Shown one piece after another: positions 53,902 through 62,383 of a DNA stretch of 64,000 nucleotides; position 1 is the stretch's first letter; each line of letters begins with the position of its first letter. The position numbers were made by a program, and so were the translations under genes. The DNA comes from Isoperla grammatica. Its lineage: Eukaryota > Arthropoda > Insecta > Plecoptera > Perlodidae. The stretch lies in assembly GCA_945910005.1 (NCBI GenBank), contig OX246747.1:19668686-19732685 (forward strand), given 5' to 3'. A model generated the notes under the pieces. It worked only from the letters and a program-made list of their open reading frames with translations. It did no database searches and was not told the DNA's origin.

Positions 53902-55736
53902 CTAATAATAGCTTGTTAGTCCACTATGATCCAAAATACCCTATAGTAGTCTCAGCTGACGCCTCACCCTACGGAGTAGGAGGAGTGCTTAGCCATATCA
54001 TAGACGGAGTAGAGAAACCAGTTATGTTTGTATCTAGTACACTCACGGCTACACAACAAAAGTATTCCCAGCTTGATAGAGAGGCATTAGCTTTAGTGTT
54101 CTCTGTAAAGCGTTTCCATAAATACTTATTTGGGCAACCCTTTACTTTGGCAACAGATCACCAACCTTTGAAACATATTTTTGCTGTGAACAAAAGTATT
54201 CCCACAGTTGCAGCATCAAGGCTTCAAAGATGGGCAATCATATTGTCAGCCTACAACTATAAAATCATGTATCGCAAGGCATCATTAATGTGTCCCGCAG
54301 ATGCCCTGTCAAGGCTGCCAATACAAAAAGAATTGATTGAGGATGAAACCGTTATGGAGGTAACAAATGGATTCCCGTTAACTTTTGTCGAAATTGCTAG
54401 AGAAACTAGCATGGATCATACACTGTCAAAAGTTTTGAACTTTACAAAGAATGGTTGGCCAAATCATGTCACAGATGTAGCCATTGTACCGTTTTTCAAA
54501 AGAAGGTTTGAATTATCCCTAGAACAAAATTGTATCTTAGCAGGAAGTAAAGTAGTAATCCCTCCATCATTACAAGAAATGTTATTGGATTTGCTACATG
54601 CTCAACACCCGGGTATAGTTCGAATGAAGTCTCTAGCAAGAACTGTATGCTGGTGGCCGTCACTCAATTATGACATTGAACAAAAGGTAAAATCATGCAA
54701 TGAATGTCAAATTGTAAATTTTAAACCAAGCACAAACGTTACTGTAAAGTGGCCAAAGGTAGAACCCTGGTACAGAGTGCATGTGGATTTTTTTGTAAAG
54801 GATCAACAAACGTTCCTAATATTAATAGACAGTGCTTCCAGATGGATAGATGTATGGTTAATGTCACGAGGTACCGATGCCAAAGAAGTTATTAAAAAGC
54901 TAGGACATTGTTTTAGCATGTTGGGTTATCCAAATCAAATCGTGTCTGATAACGGTCCCCCATATAATTCAGTAGAATTTGTAACCTTCTGTGCATTGCA
55001 TGGAATCTCAGTAGTTAAAAGTCCGCCATACCACCCAAATTCAAATGGTGCAGTGGAGAGAGCGGTGCAAACCATAAAAAAATCGTTGTTTAAGGAACTA
55101 AAATTGAAAACCTTATCTGGTTCCCAAAGTCAGATTCAGGAAATATTAAACAACATATTGTTGACATATCGAACTACGCCATTGTCGGGCAAGGATATCA
55201 GTCCCTCTGAGTTTTTACTTAAACGCAAACCGCGAACATTGTTATCCCTGATTAAACCGCAATATGGTGATGTTCCAGTTCCAACAACCCTTTTTAAATT
55301 CATTGAAAACGATCACGTGTTGGTTAGAGTAAAACCGCAAAACAAACCAGAGCGGGGAATCATAAAAAAATGTCTGAGTGCCACAATGTATTTAGTAGAG
55401 ATAGATGGACAGATCCGCATGATACACATGAATCAGATGAAACCCTATGTGAAAAGTCCACTTGTGCCCTATAATATCCCAGAGCCAAGAGTCCATAAAG
55501 ACCCGTCTCTACCAGTTGTCCAGGCACCACCCGTTATAACAAGCCCAGCTCCGTCTTCTGCAAGTCTTGTTCCAGCATCCCCCAGGCCAGAGCAACCTGT
55601 ACGCTCACCTAACATGGTCCCACATGTCCCATCTAACCGAAGTCCAAAATCGCCCCAAAATAATCCCATAGTGACCACTCCGGTTCTCAGGAGATCCAAC
55701 AGAAATATAAAACCCCCAGAAAAATTGAACTTGTAA
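53895..55736 (+). CDS. RNase H-integrase part of the LTR element polyprotein
   Basis: The register actually enters this frame at about 53838; the ATG at 53895 is internal to the ancestral protein. RNase H: VVSADASPYGVGGVLSH, QLDREALALVFSVKRF, LATDHQPL. Integrase: zinc-binding His-His (HAQHPGIVRMKS) and Cys pair CNEC, then catalytic D298, D352 (SDNGPPYNS) and E388 (GAVERAVQ), a D-x53-D-x35-E arrangement. The C-terminus has a GPY/F-like module (VLVRVKPQNKPERGIIKKCL) and a Pro/Ser-rich tail ending at TAA 55736. All catalytic residues are kept. The single frame change upstream is the likely defect. Confidence 0.92.
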   Translation: MLTNNSLLVHYDPKYPIVVSADASPYGVGGVLSHIIDGVEKPVMFVSSTLTATQQKYSQLDREALALVFSVKRFHKYLFGQPFTLATDHQPLKHIFAVNKSIPTVAASRLQRWAIILSAYNYKIMYRKASLMCPADALSRLPIQKELIEDETVMEVTNGFPLTFVEIARETSMDHTLSKVLNFTKNGWPNHVTDVAIVPFFKRRFELSLEQNCILAGSKVVIPPSLQEMLLDLLHAQHPGIVRMKSLARTVCWWPSLNYDIEQKVKSCNECQIVNFKPSTNVTVKWPKVEPWYRVHVDFFVKDQQTFLILIDSASRWIDVWLMSRGTDAKEVIKKLGHCFSMLGYPNQIVSDNGPPYNSVEFVTFCALHGISVVKSPPYHPNSNGAVERAVQTIKKSLFKELKLKTLSGSQSQIQEILNNILLTYRTTPLSGKDISPSEFLLKRKPRTLLSLIKPQYGDVPVPTTLFKFIENDHVLVRVKPQNKPERGIIKKCLSATMYLVEIDGQIRMIHMNQMKPYVKSPLVPYNIPEPRVHKDPSLPVVQAPPVITSPAPSSASLVPASPRPEQPVRSPNMVPHVPSNRSPKSPQNNPIVTTPVLRRSNRNIKPPEKLNL

Positions 55737-55862
55737 CCTAGGTTAAGTTTACTGTTACGGAGTATATAAATTAATGTTACTACTAGCTGTCAAGTGTGAT
55801 ATTATGTAACTACCAATGCAATGTAAATGTAATATGTAATATCGAGAAATGTAATATCTAGT

Positions 55863-55872
55863 AAGGGAGGAA
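55863..55872 (+). promoter_or_regulatory. Polypurine tract
   Basis: AAGGGAGGAA lies directly before the TG of the 3' LTR, the plus-strand primer position. Confidence 0.85.
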
Positions 55873-56065
55873 TGTGGTGTCGTCATGTGACCACGCCTTC
55901 CCCCTCCTACCCCTACTGTATCTCTGGTAGTAAGTTGCCTGACCGCCGCTCGGAGTCGTTCGGCTGGAGCTGTCGGGGTAGGATCACAATAAACGTCTAC
56001 TCTTGCCTACCTACATTGACTGGTTATTATTGGACGTGTCCCGTATCCTGATAGGGTACACCACA
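55873..56065 (+). repeat. 3' LTR, 193 bp
   Basis: Same ends and length as the 5' LTR, two substitutions (GACCGCCGCTCGG here). It is followed by the CTATC duplication at 56066-56070. Confidence 0.95.
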
Positions 56066-56070
56066 CTATC

Positions 56071-57121
56071 CAAACATTTTAATGTATTGTTATTGTAGGA
56101 ATCAAGAGAACCAGGGGCGAGTCCATTGATAGCGCAATCAGTTTAATTCTACAAACGCCCCAGCAGACTGTGCCAAAACCTCCAATGATGGACGAAAATG
56201 ACCATTTTGCATGCATGGTGGGGGCCACGTTGAAGAGACTAGAGGCCAAGAAAGCAGCAGAACCTCGCATAAGTTTGCAAACCAGCTGTTTGTTGCTGAA
56301 TTTGGTGAATTGGACTGATACGGCCTGATTAATAAATAAATAAAATATAAAATTAAATGAATAAAGATTAATTAATAAATAATAATAAATTAATAAATAA
56401 GTAGGGTCTAATTAATAAATAATATAATTAACAGAGATGGGCAAAATGCTCCAAAAGATGTATTTGAAATACAAAAATACAAATGTACACCTATTTTGAA
56501 AATACTCTTAAATACATATTGCTGTAAATCAGCATAAATGAGTAAATCAATAAGAATCATTTAATAATGAATCAATAATAATAACTGCATATGAATTTCA
56601 ACATAATTAACTTTAATAACTGACCAAACAGTAACTAAAAAGCACTATGAGGTGGGTGCAGGAGTAACAAAAATTGCTTTAAAATTTTAAAATAATTAGG
56701 CCTAGATGAGCATAGCGAAGCGGGGTGAATCTCTCATTTCAACGATCAGCTCGGTCTGTGCATTTGTTTGTGTGTGCATACAATAATGTACGTCACGAAC
56801 GGTCAAACGGCTTGACGGATTTGGCTGAAACTTTCGGTCAACACTCGTAACGACAAAACTTAAACCACCACCTTGTAAAAAAAAAAAAAAACTAGAAGAA
56901 AAAAAATCGCTCTTCTGGCAACACGGAGCTTTTTCCTAGTTGTAACCTAATTGTACTATCATTTGTTAATTATTATTCACTTTCCTCCTTTGTAAATCAG
57001 TTTTTTATAACTGAATATGATAAGACATAACATAAGTAAATATTTACAACAATAATGAAACATAATGTAGGTTGTTATTAATCTAATTGATGTTTATGAT
57101 AATGAACTGCAATACTGCAAG
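56071..57121. other. AT-rich stretch
   Basis: It includes AATAAATAAT-type simple sequence (56330-56430), a GATGGGCAAAAT/TATTTGAAATAC block (56435-56530) that resembles hAT MITE ends, and a poly-A run (56877-56892). No gene seen. Confidence 0.4.
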
Positions 57122-57195
57122 TGAATCTGTAGTTCTAGTGGTAAGCATTCCCGCTTCCAATGCAGAAAGTCCCGGGTTCAAATCCTGGTTCAGGC
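57122..57195 (+). tRNA. tRNA-like pseudogene or SINE head (Gly-UCC-like)
   Basis: TAGTGGTAAGCAT, a CCGCTTCCAATGCAG arm and a well-paired T arm (CCGGG/CCTGG around TTCAAAT) are in tRNA order. The acceptor stem is poor. It is similar to 43099-43167, so this is a dispersed tRNA-derived unit. Confidence 0.5.
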
Positions 57196-57296
57196 AGTCT
57201 ATGTTTTTTTACTTTACTTCTTGTCTTAGAAATAAGTAAACGGTAAATAAGTAAATCAAATTTCTTGAGAAAACTCTTGACGACTTGCATAACCAG

Positions 57297-57608
57297 ATGT
57301 CTACCCACGAACAGCTCATAAGTAGTCACGATGATGACAAATTGCGTGCTTTACTGATGGAGAGTGAGCTGAGAGCTAAAATCAATAGTATGTTTGTTAC
57401 CCAACAAGTGGATGTGCAAAATTTAGAAACAAATTACAAACACACAAACCTCCTTGTCACTGATTTGAAAACCGATTTGAATGTAGCGAGAAGAAGTTTT
57501 GGCCTCGAAACTGGGAATTTAACTCTTAGAGTTAATGAACTCTCGCTGAAATTGCAGCAGTACATAGAAAGTACTAAGACGATTACGACTCAAGTTGTTG
57601 AAAATTTA
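57297..57608 (+). CDS. Coiled-coil exon with consensus splice donor
   Basis: From the ATG at 57297 the 105-residue frame (MSTHEQLISSHDDDKLRALL ... TTQVVENLG) is strongly helical with heptad-like Leu/Val spacing and no low-complexity bias. It ends at TTAG|GTAAGT near 57610, a perfect donor. I do not recognise the protein; coiled-coil exons occur in many cytoskeletal or viral-core proteins. No acceptor or downstream exon was found before the Maverick/Polinton block. Confidence 0.4.
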
Positions 57609-57913
57609 GGTAAGTATGTACCTTATTATTATTTAAGTCAATATACCTACTTACTATTAAACGACAGTAGAGTTAATAGAATGTAAGAGCAAGTGAGCGT
57701 TACACGGTAGGCGAGTAGGCCTATACATACACTGGCATTGTTTCTTTGTGATATCACATAGAATGCATTAGAGTTTGCAGCTTCATTAGCTTCCACCCCG
57801 TTTCAAACATGTTCAATGTTGCAAATTGTTAAGTACCTTGTTAGAAAATCGTGGCACTATTTGTTGATAATGATTCCGCCTGCATTGATTGCCATCTTTG
57901 TATGGGCAGTAAT

Positions 57914-57931
57914 TGAATAAACACGTCAGTC
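57914..57931 (+). promoter_or_regulatory. Second copy of the first-gene initiator block
   Basis: TGAATAAACACGTCAGTC matches 59320-59337 at 17 of 18 positions and ends in an initiator-type TCAGTC. An ATGGCAG|GTGAGC (ATG 57954 followed by a donor) lies 26 bp downstream of the initiator A. Function is inference. Confidence 0.4.
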
Positions 57932-58216
57932 ACTAGTAGTATTTAGCCCGCTATGGCAGGTGAGCGATTACGTCAAATCAAAGAAATTTAGCAAAAAGTT
58001 AAAGTGATATTACAAAAGTCTATTTATTTGGGCATCTGGTCCATAACTTTTGGTTTAAATATTTTCAATAGTTTAGTTTTAAAAAATAATTAGGAAATTG
58101 AGTATAAATAATAGCTTATAAATCAATGGTAAAGCTGTGTCTAACCACATCCGGCCGAGTTCCGTTGACCACATCATCGTCTTATCATAGTACGTAGATA
58201 AGCACGAGTAAGTAAA

Positions 58217-59240
58217 TAGGTCCTTGGTTCGGAGGTCCTAGGTTCGACGCGAGGTTCGACCGTGACTAGGGGTCCTACTTTTAGCCTTTGTATAGCGAGA
58301 GCGAGAGCGAGAGCGAGAGAGAGAGAGAGAGAGAGCCAGAGCGAGAGTGAGGGCGAGAGCGAGAGCGAGAGTGAGGGCGAGAGCAAGAGCGAGAGCAAGA
58401 GCGAGAGAGAGAGCGAGAGTAAGAGCGAGAGCGAGAGTGAGAGCGAGAGCGAGAGAGAGAGAGAGAGAGAGTATCACCGAGGGATGTGCTTAGTTCCTTT
58501 TCATGCCACTAGAATGCATTTAGGTCTGTGCTTACCTTGGTACATAGTCTATTCTTGGCGCGAGGTCCTTGGTTCGGTTCTAGAATCAAACATCCTTGTT
58601 ATTGAATAACTGAATCAATAAAGAATATCAGTAACAAAATCTGAGTTGTGACTTACCTTTATCCATTCCCTGACGATCACTATGAGGGTGTATGTACGGA
58701 GTAATATTTGGGACATGGTCCGATGATGGTAGAACTACACTGATTCTATTGTAACAGTCGCGTACTAATTAGGCCAAAGTTGGCTCGGCGAGCATGACCG
58801 CTATCACTTACGAGTATTCATATCGTATTAACGCTTCCTGTTGCAGCCTCGTGTGCAGTGTTTAAGAGGTCTTATAATTTAACATTGTGAGAGCTCGTAC
58901 CAAAATTACAATCAAAGTAAAATAGGGAATTTTTTAGGAACAACAAAGTACGTACTAAAAACAATTTCTCTAACCAAGGAGCTCAATAAAGTTACACAAA
59001 GACTTGAGTCAAACCTTGCGTCATGGTCAAACCCCTCGTCGAACCTAGGACCTCTAACCAATGACCAAGCACCATGAGTAACGTACGGAGAGTCGAACGC
59101 TACAACGCCTCGCTATCGGATACGTTATCAGAGTCTGCGCTATTTCCTGTATGTTTTCAGTATTTATGCATCTATTAAGAGCGTTCTAATTTAACATAGA
59201 GAATAAATAACCTTCACAAAGAAACGAACCAAGGACCTCG
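58217..59240. repeat. Dispersed inverted GGTTCG-type blocks flanking a microsatellite
   Basis: CGAGGTCCTTGGTTCGG (about 58560) is the complement of CGAACCAAGGACCTCG (about 59225), and GAGGTCCTAGGTTCGACG (about 58228) matches the complement of CGTCGAACCTAGGACCTC (about 59037). The motifs form nested inverted pairs around about 450-800 bp, just upstream of the Maverick/Polinton genes. Confidence 0.55.
58295..58472. repeat. GAGAGC/GA microsatellite
   Basis: A (GAGAGC)n tract mixed with (GA)n runs. The open frames across it on both strands are simple-sequence artefacts. Confidence 0.95.
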
Positions 59241-59302
59241 GTTTTTAATAAACGCCGACGACTTGATAACAATGACTCCCTACCTTACGGATACGATTCC
59301 TC

Positions 59303-59337
59303 TTAAATACATGGCATACTGAATAAACTCGTCAGTC
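59303..59337 (+). promoter_or_regulatory. TATA-like box and initiator for the zinc-protein gene
   Basis: TTAAATA at 59303-59309 precedes TCAGTC at 59332-59337, with the first T 31 bp before the initiator A. The start codon follows only 9 bp after that A (59343), so the leader would be very short. Confidence 0.55.
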
Positions 59338-59342
59338 TCACC

Positions 59343-59630
59343 ATGTCTGTCGAACAGTCGATATCGGCTTTCATTTCTAAAAAACACTTATTTTTACTCT
59401 CTGATGAGGAACTAAGTTTTCTTCCAAAATGTTTTCTAATAAAGTATGCAGAAGATGATATAAAACATGTCTGGCATAGATTACCCCCTCATTTGACAGA
59501 AGACAAGGAAATGCAAGCTTTTAATGCATGTCCTGGCCATGGAGGGCCTAACAATCGTACACAATATGATGGCTTCCCTCCCCGCAGAAACCAGTGTCGG
59601 TTGTGTATAAAACAAGCCGCAACAAAGTAA
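59343..59630 (+). CDS. Small Cys/His zinc-binding protein of the Maverick/Polinton
   Basis: 95 residues. The N-terminal half is helical; the C-terminal half has CPGHGGPNNRTQYDGFPPRR then CRLC, a C-x2-H ... C-x2-C arrangement that should hold one zinc ion. Similar small proteins with an NRT-x-x-DG-x-P block recur, as I recall, in invertebrate Mavericks, with unknown function. First in the block, with its own TATA/initiator; the ATPase ORF begins 18 bp after its stop in the same frame. Confidence is high for a real gene and low for function. Confidence 0.7.
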   Translation: MSVEQSISAFISKKHLFLLSDEELSFLPKCFLIKYAEDDIKHVWHRLPPHLTEDKEMQAFNACPGHGGPNNRTQYDGFPPRRNQCRLCIKQAATK

Positions 59631-59642
59631 ATCAGGTCAGTC
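59606..59642 (+). promoter_or_regulatory. TATA box and initiator for the ATPase gene
   Basis: TATAAAA at 59606-59612 lies inside the end of the upstream ORF. TCAGTC at 59637-59642 falls in the 18-bp gap between genes, with the first T of the TATA box 33 bp before the initiator A (59639). The ATG at 59649 follows 10 bp after the A, as in the promoter at 59303. Confidence 0.6.
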
Positions 59643-59648
59643 TTGGTA

Positions 59649-60299
59649 ATGACATCGGTCGTGTTTGTTCATCCTTTCACGCTCACACTCAGTGGACCCT
59701 CGTTCTGTGGTAAAACAACATTTGCAGTTCGACTCATTCAAAATCTCGACTCACTCTGTAGTGTTGGACAATTTAAAAACATTGAATGGTGTCTAGGTGA
59801 ATCAAGCGCCGCTCCAGTCGCATTGAAACATCTCGTTACTTTTCACAAAGGTATTCCCGAATTTAAAAACGATAAACAAGAGCCAAAATTAATTGTTCTA
59901 GATGATTTAATGAACGACGTGTACGGGCGTAAATTAAGTGATTTGTTTTCCAAATTTTCTCATCATAGAAACATCTCTGTGATTCTCATTACACAAAACT
60001 TATTTCACCAAGGTTCATGTTCCCGTGATATTTCATTAAATACAAAGTATATGGTTATTTTCAAAAATCCTCGCGATAAAACGCAAGTAACTTATTTGGC
60101 ACGTCAAATTTACCCTGAAAATTGGAAAAGCCTTCATAAAGCGTATCTAAACGCAACAATTTTGCCACACGGTTACTTGTTAATAGATTTGTGTCAAGCG
60201 ACAAACGATTTATTACGATTCAGAACAAACATATTCGACAGTCCAAGTATAGTTTATGCAAACGTAAGTCCCGAGGATGAAAAAGTTAAAGTCGCATAA
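59649..60299 (+). CDS. Packaging-type ATPase of the Maverick/Polinton (FtsK/HerA-like)
   Basis: 216 residues. Start set at the ATG 59649; a TTG two codons upstream would also be in frame. Walker A GPSFCGKT at residues 16-23; Walker B KLIVLDDLMND with D85 and D86; a sensor-type stretch VILITQNLFHQG about residues 110-125, then RDISLNTKYMVIFKNPRD and ARQIYPENW, and a final YLLIDL. This order is the signature of the genome-packaging ATPase of Mavericks/adintoviruses, which would drive DNA into capsids. It shares an operon-like block with the integrase, and its end overlaps the next ORF by 23 bp. Confidence 0.88.
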   Translation: MTSVVFVHPFTLTLSGPSFCGKTTFAVRLIQNLDSLCSVGQFKNIEWCLGESSAAPVALKHLVTFHKGIPEFKNDKQEPKLIVLDDLMNDVYGRKLSDLFSKFSHHRNISVILITQNLFHQGSCSRDISLNTKYMVIFKNPRDKTQVTYLARQIYPENWKSLHKAYLNATILPHGYLLIDLCQATNDLLRFRTNIFDSPSIVYANVSPEDEKVKVA

Positions 60300-60603
60300 A
60301 CACTTTCTTCATATTTTGAAAGACGCTAATCCGAAAGTCAGAAAAGCTATACTTCAGTCAGCAGACGACGATTTAATCAAGGCTCTACTCGAGTGTGTTA
60401 TAAATACTCTGAACGGAAATCATAAAATATCAGATAACGTGAAGCGCCGACTTTGCAAGTACAAAAGTTGTTTTCGTCAGCTAGCACATCCTAAACTTTC
60501 ACTTAAAAAGAAACGCCAAATTCTAGTTCAAAAGGGTGGATTTCTAATTCCTCTGTTGGGTAGTATTTTATCAGGTGTGATTGGTAGTTTGCTAAATAAA
60601 TGA
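60277..60603 (+). CDS. Short basic protein with hydrophobic C-terminus
   Basis: 108 residues, strongly basic (Lys/Arg-rich core with LKKKRQILVQKGG), ending in a hydrophobic stretch GGFLIPLLGSILSGVIGSLL plus NK. The shape resembles small DNA-associated or membrane-active virion proteins of adenovirus-like elements; this is inference from composition, not a domain match. The ATG is 23 bp inside the ATPase frame, and the stop TGA overlaps the next ATG by four bases (ATGA). Confidence 0.75.
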   Translation: MKKLKSHKHFLHILKDANPKVRKAILQSADDDLIKALLECVINTLNGNHKISDNVKRRLCKYKSCFRQLAHPKLSLKKKRQILVQKGGFLIPLLGSILSGVIGSLLNK

Positions 60604-61322
60604 CGGAATTAAGAAAAATGTTTCTCATATCGCCCGAGTTATTGGATAGACTTGAAAATAAAACATCAAGGACTGAACAGCAATTGGCTAGCAGAATGCG
60701 TCATGCTTTATCTAAGAAAAAATTAAATTCTGATACATTAGCGCAATTTAGACGTTATCAAAGCCCCTATTTAAAGGCTTTACAAAAGAAAAGAGAGCCA
60801 ATTCCTATTCATGTCTTAGAGGCTAAACAACCACAACACCGTCCCATTTTCAAAACAACAAGGCGTAGAAAACTAAAACGTCCGTATAGAGAGGAACCTA
60901 TAGTCTTATCTGATCAGGAGTCCATTGATCAATTTACTAGACGTGAATTAGGGGAAATTGCAGGTTCATACATGTCACCCTATGTTAACAAACGTCACAC
61001 TATAGATAACGTTTTTGGAATACGTAAAGACGCAGATAGTTTTAAAATAGGTAACGAACCCGTGACTGTAGAGGATAATAATATTATTATTGGTAATAAA
61101 ACTTACGAAGGCACTACGGGATTGTGGGAGTTGCTTACTAAAAAGCGTGTAGATTACAGTAAATTGAAACAATCAGATTTGGATAGTTATAAACAAATAC
61201 TAGAACAGAGTAAAGCGCACTTGGACAAGTGGGGTCGTGTCAAATCGAGTAAGGGCGAAAAGTACAGGCGGGTTGTAGGCAAATTATTTCCTGCAAAGAA
61301 CAGATGGACACCAGTCAACTAG
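60600..61322 (+). CDS. Uncharacterised 240-aa Maverick/Polinton protein
   Basis: No enzymatic motif. The N-terminal part is helical and basic (LLDRLENKTSRTEQQLASRM, RRRKLKRPYR). The C-terminal half contains VFGIRKDADSFKIGNEPVTV and KTYEGTTGLWELLTKKR, then KSSKGEKYRRVVGKLFP. The block FGIRKD-x5-IG-x-PV and G-x-GLWEL recurs in a protein family next to the integrase in invertebrate Mavericks, as I recall; the function is unknown. Its last 19 bp overlap the integrase start. Confidence 0.65.
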   Translation: MTELRKMFLISPELLDRLENKTSRTEQQLASRMRHALSKKKLNSDTLAQFRRYQSPYLKALQKKREPIPIHVLEAKQPQHRPIFKTTRRRKLKRPYREEPIVLSDQESIDQFTRRELGEIAGSYMSPYVNKRHTIDNVFGIRKDADSFKIGNEPVTVEDNNIIIGNKTYEGTTGLWELLTKKRVDYSKLKQSDLDSYKQILEQSKAHLDKWGRVKSSKGEKYRRVVGKLFPAKNRWTPVN

Positions 61323-62359
61323 AAAATTATTTCTATAGCTTACGACTACCGACCGGCTATGCGTCTGTAGACAAGCTGAAACATGCTAGTGGTTTATCGA
61401 AACCGGACGTTGATAAATGGTTAGAAGCTCAGGAAACATACACTCTGCACAAACCAATTAGAAAACATTTCCCTCGAAATCCATACACAGTAAACAATAT
61501 TGATGATGTATGGGAGATGGACTTGGTTGATGTCGCCTCTCTTGCTAAATACAATGATGGCTATAAATATCTTTTGAATATCATAGACGTGTTTTCAAAA
61601 TTTGCTTGGAGTGAACCACTTAAAGATAAGACAGGGAAGAGTATAGTTACAGCTCTTGAACATGTATTGAAACAAAGTAAACGAGTCCCTATAACTTTGC
61701 AATCTGATAAGGGTAAAGAGTTTATTAATCATCAGGTACAGGCCCTTCTAAAGAAACGTGGCATACACTTTCAAACAACGCAGGACCCTACGGTGAAGGC
61801 TGCAGTGGTTGAACGTTATAATAAAACTCAAAAAACACGAATGTACAAATATTTCACTCATAAAAACACGTATCGCTATTTAGATGTTCTAGGAGATTTA
61901 CTAAAAGGGTATAATGATTCGGTTCACTCAACCATTGGTATGGCTCCGTCTCAGGTGACACCTAGTGATATCAAAACCATATGGCATAGAATGAATCAAA
62001 AGCATATTAAGAGGGGCATTGTTAAATTTCATGTAGGTGATTTCGTGCGTATAACAAAGCAAAAACGTACGTTTGCTAAAGGTTACGAGGAAAATTTTAC
62101 AACAGAAATATTTAAAATTGTAATAGTTATTCCTAGATTGCCGCAACCCGTGTACGAACTCGTTGATTTAAACAATGAACTTATCAAGGGAAAATTTTAC
62201 AACTACGAACTTGTACGTGTACAGCCGGGTGAATTCAAAATCGACAAAGTTTTAAAGTCTCGACGTAAACGGGGGTTACTCGAACACTTTGTCAAATGGA
62301 AAGGCTATGATAAAAATTTCAACTCTTGGGTTAAAGCTTCTGACATTGAAAGAATCTAA
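61304..62359 (+). CDS. Retroviral-type integrase with C-terminal chromodomain
   Basis: 351 residues. The rve-type DDE core has D73 (WEMDLVD), D135 (QSDKGKEF) and E170 (VVERYNKTQ), spaced 61 and 34 residues. A basic linker and an SH3-like stretch (FHVGDFVRITKQKRTFAKGY) follow. Residues about 310-351 (FKIDKVLKSRRKRGLLEHFV, KWKGYDKNFNSW) form a chromodomain with the aromatic and acidic positions expected for binding modified histones. In Mavericks this protein inserts the element, and the chromodomain may bias the site towards chromatin marks. The HHCC zinc region is not evident. All catalytic residues are present. Confidence 0.92.
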   Translation: MDTSQLENYFYSLRLPTGYASVDKLKHASGLSKPDVDKWLEAQETYTLHKPIRKHFPRNPYTVNNIDDVWEMDLVDVASLAKYNDGYKYLLNIIDVFSKFAWSEPLKDKTGKSIVTALEHVLKQSKRVPITLQSDKGKEFINHQVQALLKKRGIHFQTTQDPTVKAAVVERYNKTQKTRMYKYFTHKNTYRYLDVLGDLLKGYNDSVHSTIGMAPSQVTPSDIKTIWHRMNQKHIKRGIVKFHVGDFVRITKQKRTFAKGYEENFTTEIFKIVIVIPRLPQPVYELVDLNNELIKGKFYNYELVRVQPGEFKIDKVLKSRRKRGLLEHFVKWKGYDKNFNSWVKASDIERI

Positions 62360-62383
62360 TGCAGTTATTCTTTTCAACAGAAC

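Larger units (their letters stand above)
51160..56065 (+). mobile_element. Young Ty3/Gypsy-type LTR retrotransposon, 4.9 kb
   Basis: It has two 193-bp LTRs that differ at two positions (about 1%), a CTATC target duplication, a primer-binding-site region, gag-protease-RT-RNase H-integrase coding sequence in that order, and a polypurine tract. RT before integrase marks Ty3/Gypsy. No env-like ORF is present. The only coding break seen is a one-base frame change between RT and RNase H. Confidence 0.95.

Noticed and set aside
57122..57195. Functional tRNA gene
   Set aside because: The acceptor stem does not pair and the anticodon loop is shifted relative to the most similar tRNA.
58174..58609. 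ORFs rich in Ser/Leu or Glu/Ser at the GA microsatellite
   Set aside because: Simple-sequence artefacts on either strand.
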